A DNA stretch of 5,099 bases from an uncultured Collinsella sp. Its GTDB lineage: Bacteria > Actinomycetota > Coriobacteriia > Coriobacteriales > Coriobacteriaceae. Both the position numbers and the translations under genes were made by a program. The notes beneath the pieces are model-generated. The model did not search any database and had not been told where the DNA came from. It saw only the letters and a list, made by a program, of their open reading frames with translations. This document shows, piece by piece, positions 5,086 through 5,099 of the stretch. The number at the start of each line of letters is the position of its first letter. The stretch's first letter is position 1. The stretch lies in assembly GCA_902494465.1 (NCBI GenBank), contig CABUTH010000138.1, positions 1-5,099 on the forward strand, given 5' to 3'.

Positions 5086-5099
5086 GCAGCGTCGAGCCG

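Overview
The window is high-GC bacterial DNA with three protein genes, all on the minus strand, separated by unusually structured spacers. The gene set is an Fe-S acyl-CoA dehydratase activase of the long multidomain type, a duplicated DUF2798 membrane protein and a fused ThrE-type threonine/serine exporter. Together with the base composition and the many GGGGAC-core palindromes between genes, this suggests an anaerobic Actinobacterium of class Coriobacteriia, probably Collinsella-like. That placement is inferred from gene content and general recollection, not from a database search.

Reading in the direction of transcription (right to left): 4825-5099 has no convincing gene. It holds a roughly 99-nt multi-segment hairpin (4987-5085), a 12-bp palindrome and a small GGGGAC-core palindrome, and it forms the upstream region of the exporter gene. 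The exporter occupies 3256-4824; its start is fixed by a strong Shine-Dalgarno sequence. Immediately after its stop codon come a REP-like palindrome (3223-3255) and a larger interrupted inverted repeat (3130-3229). A strong intrinsic terminator-type hairpin (2989-3039) follows only 45 bases before the next start codon. The DUF2798 protein (2396-2944) is followed by about 165 bp with nested dyads and a textbook terminator (2197-2229). A perfect 21-bp palindrome (2164-2184) then overlaps the likely promoter of the activase gene, which begins at 2114 and runs off the left edge of the window after 704 codons.

The terminators suggest three separate transcription units rather than one operon, and nothing in the sequence ties the three products into one pathway. 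The activase would hydrolyse ATP to deliver low-potential electrons to a radical 2-hydroxyacyl-CoA dehydratase-type partner, probably in amino-acid fermentation. The exporter would relieve threonine/serine accumulation. The DUF2798 protein is a membrane protein of unknown role.

The most interesting material is non-coding: the perfect operator-like palindrome at the activase promoter, the set of different palindromic elements around the exporter gene, and the terminator hairpin placed like a leader attenuator ahead of the DUF2798 gene.
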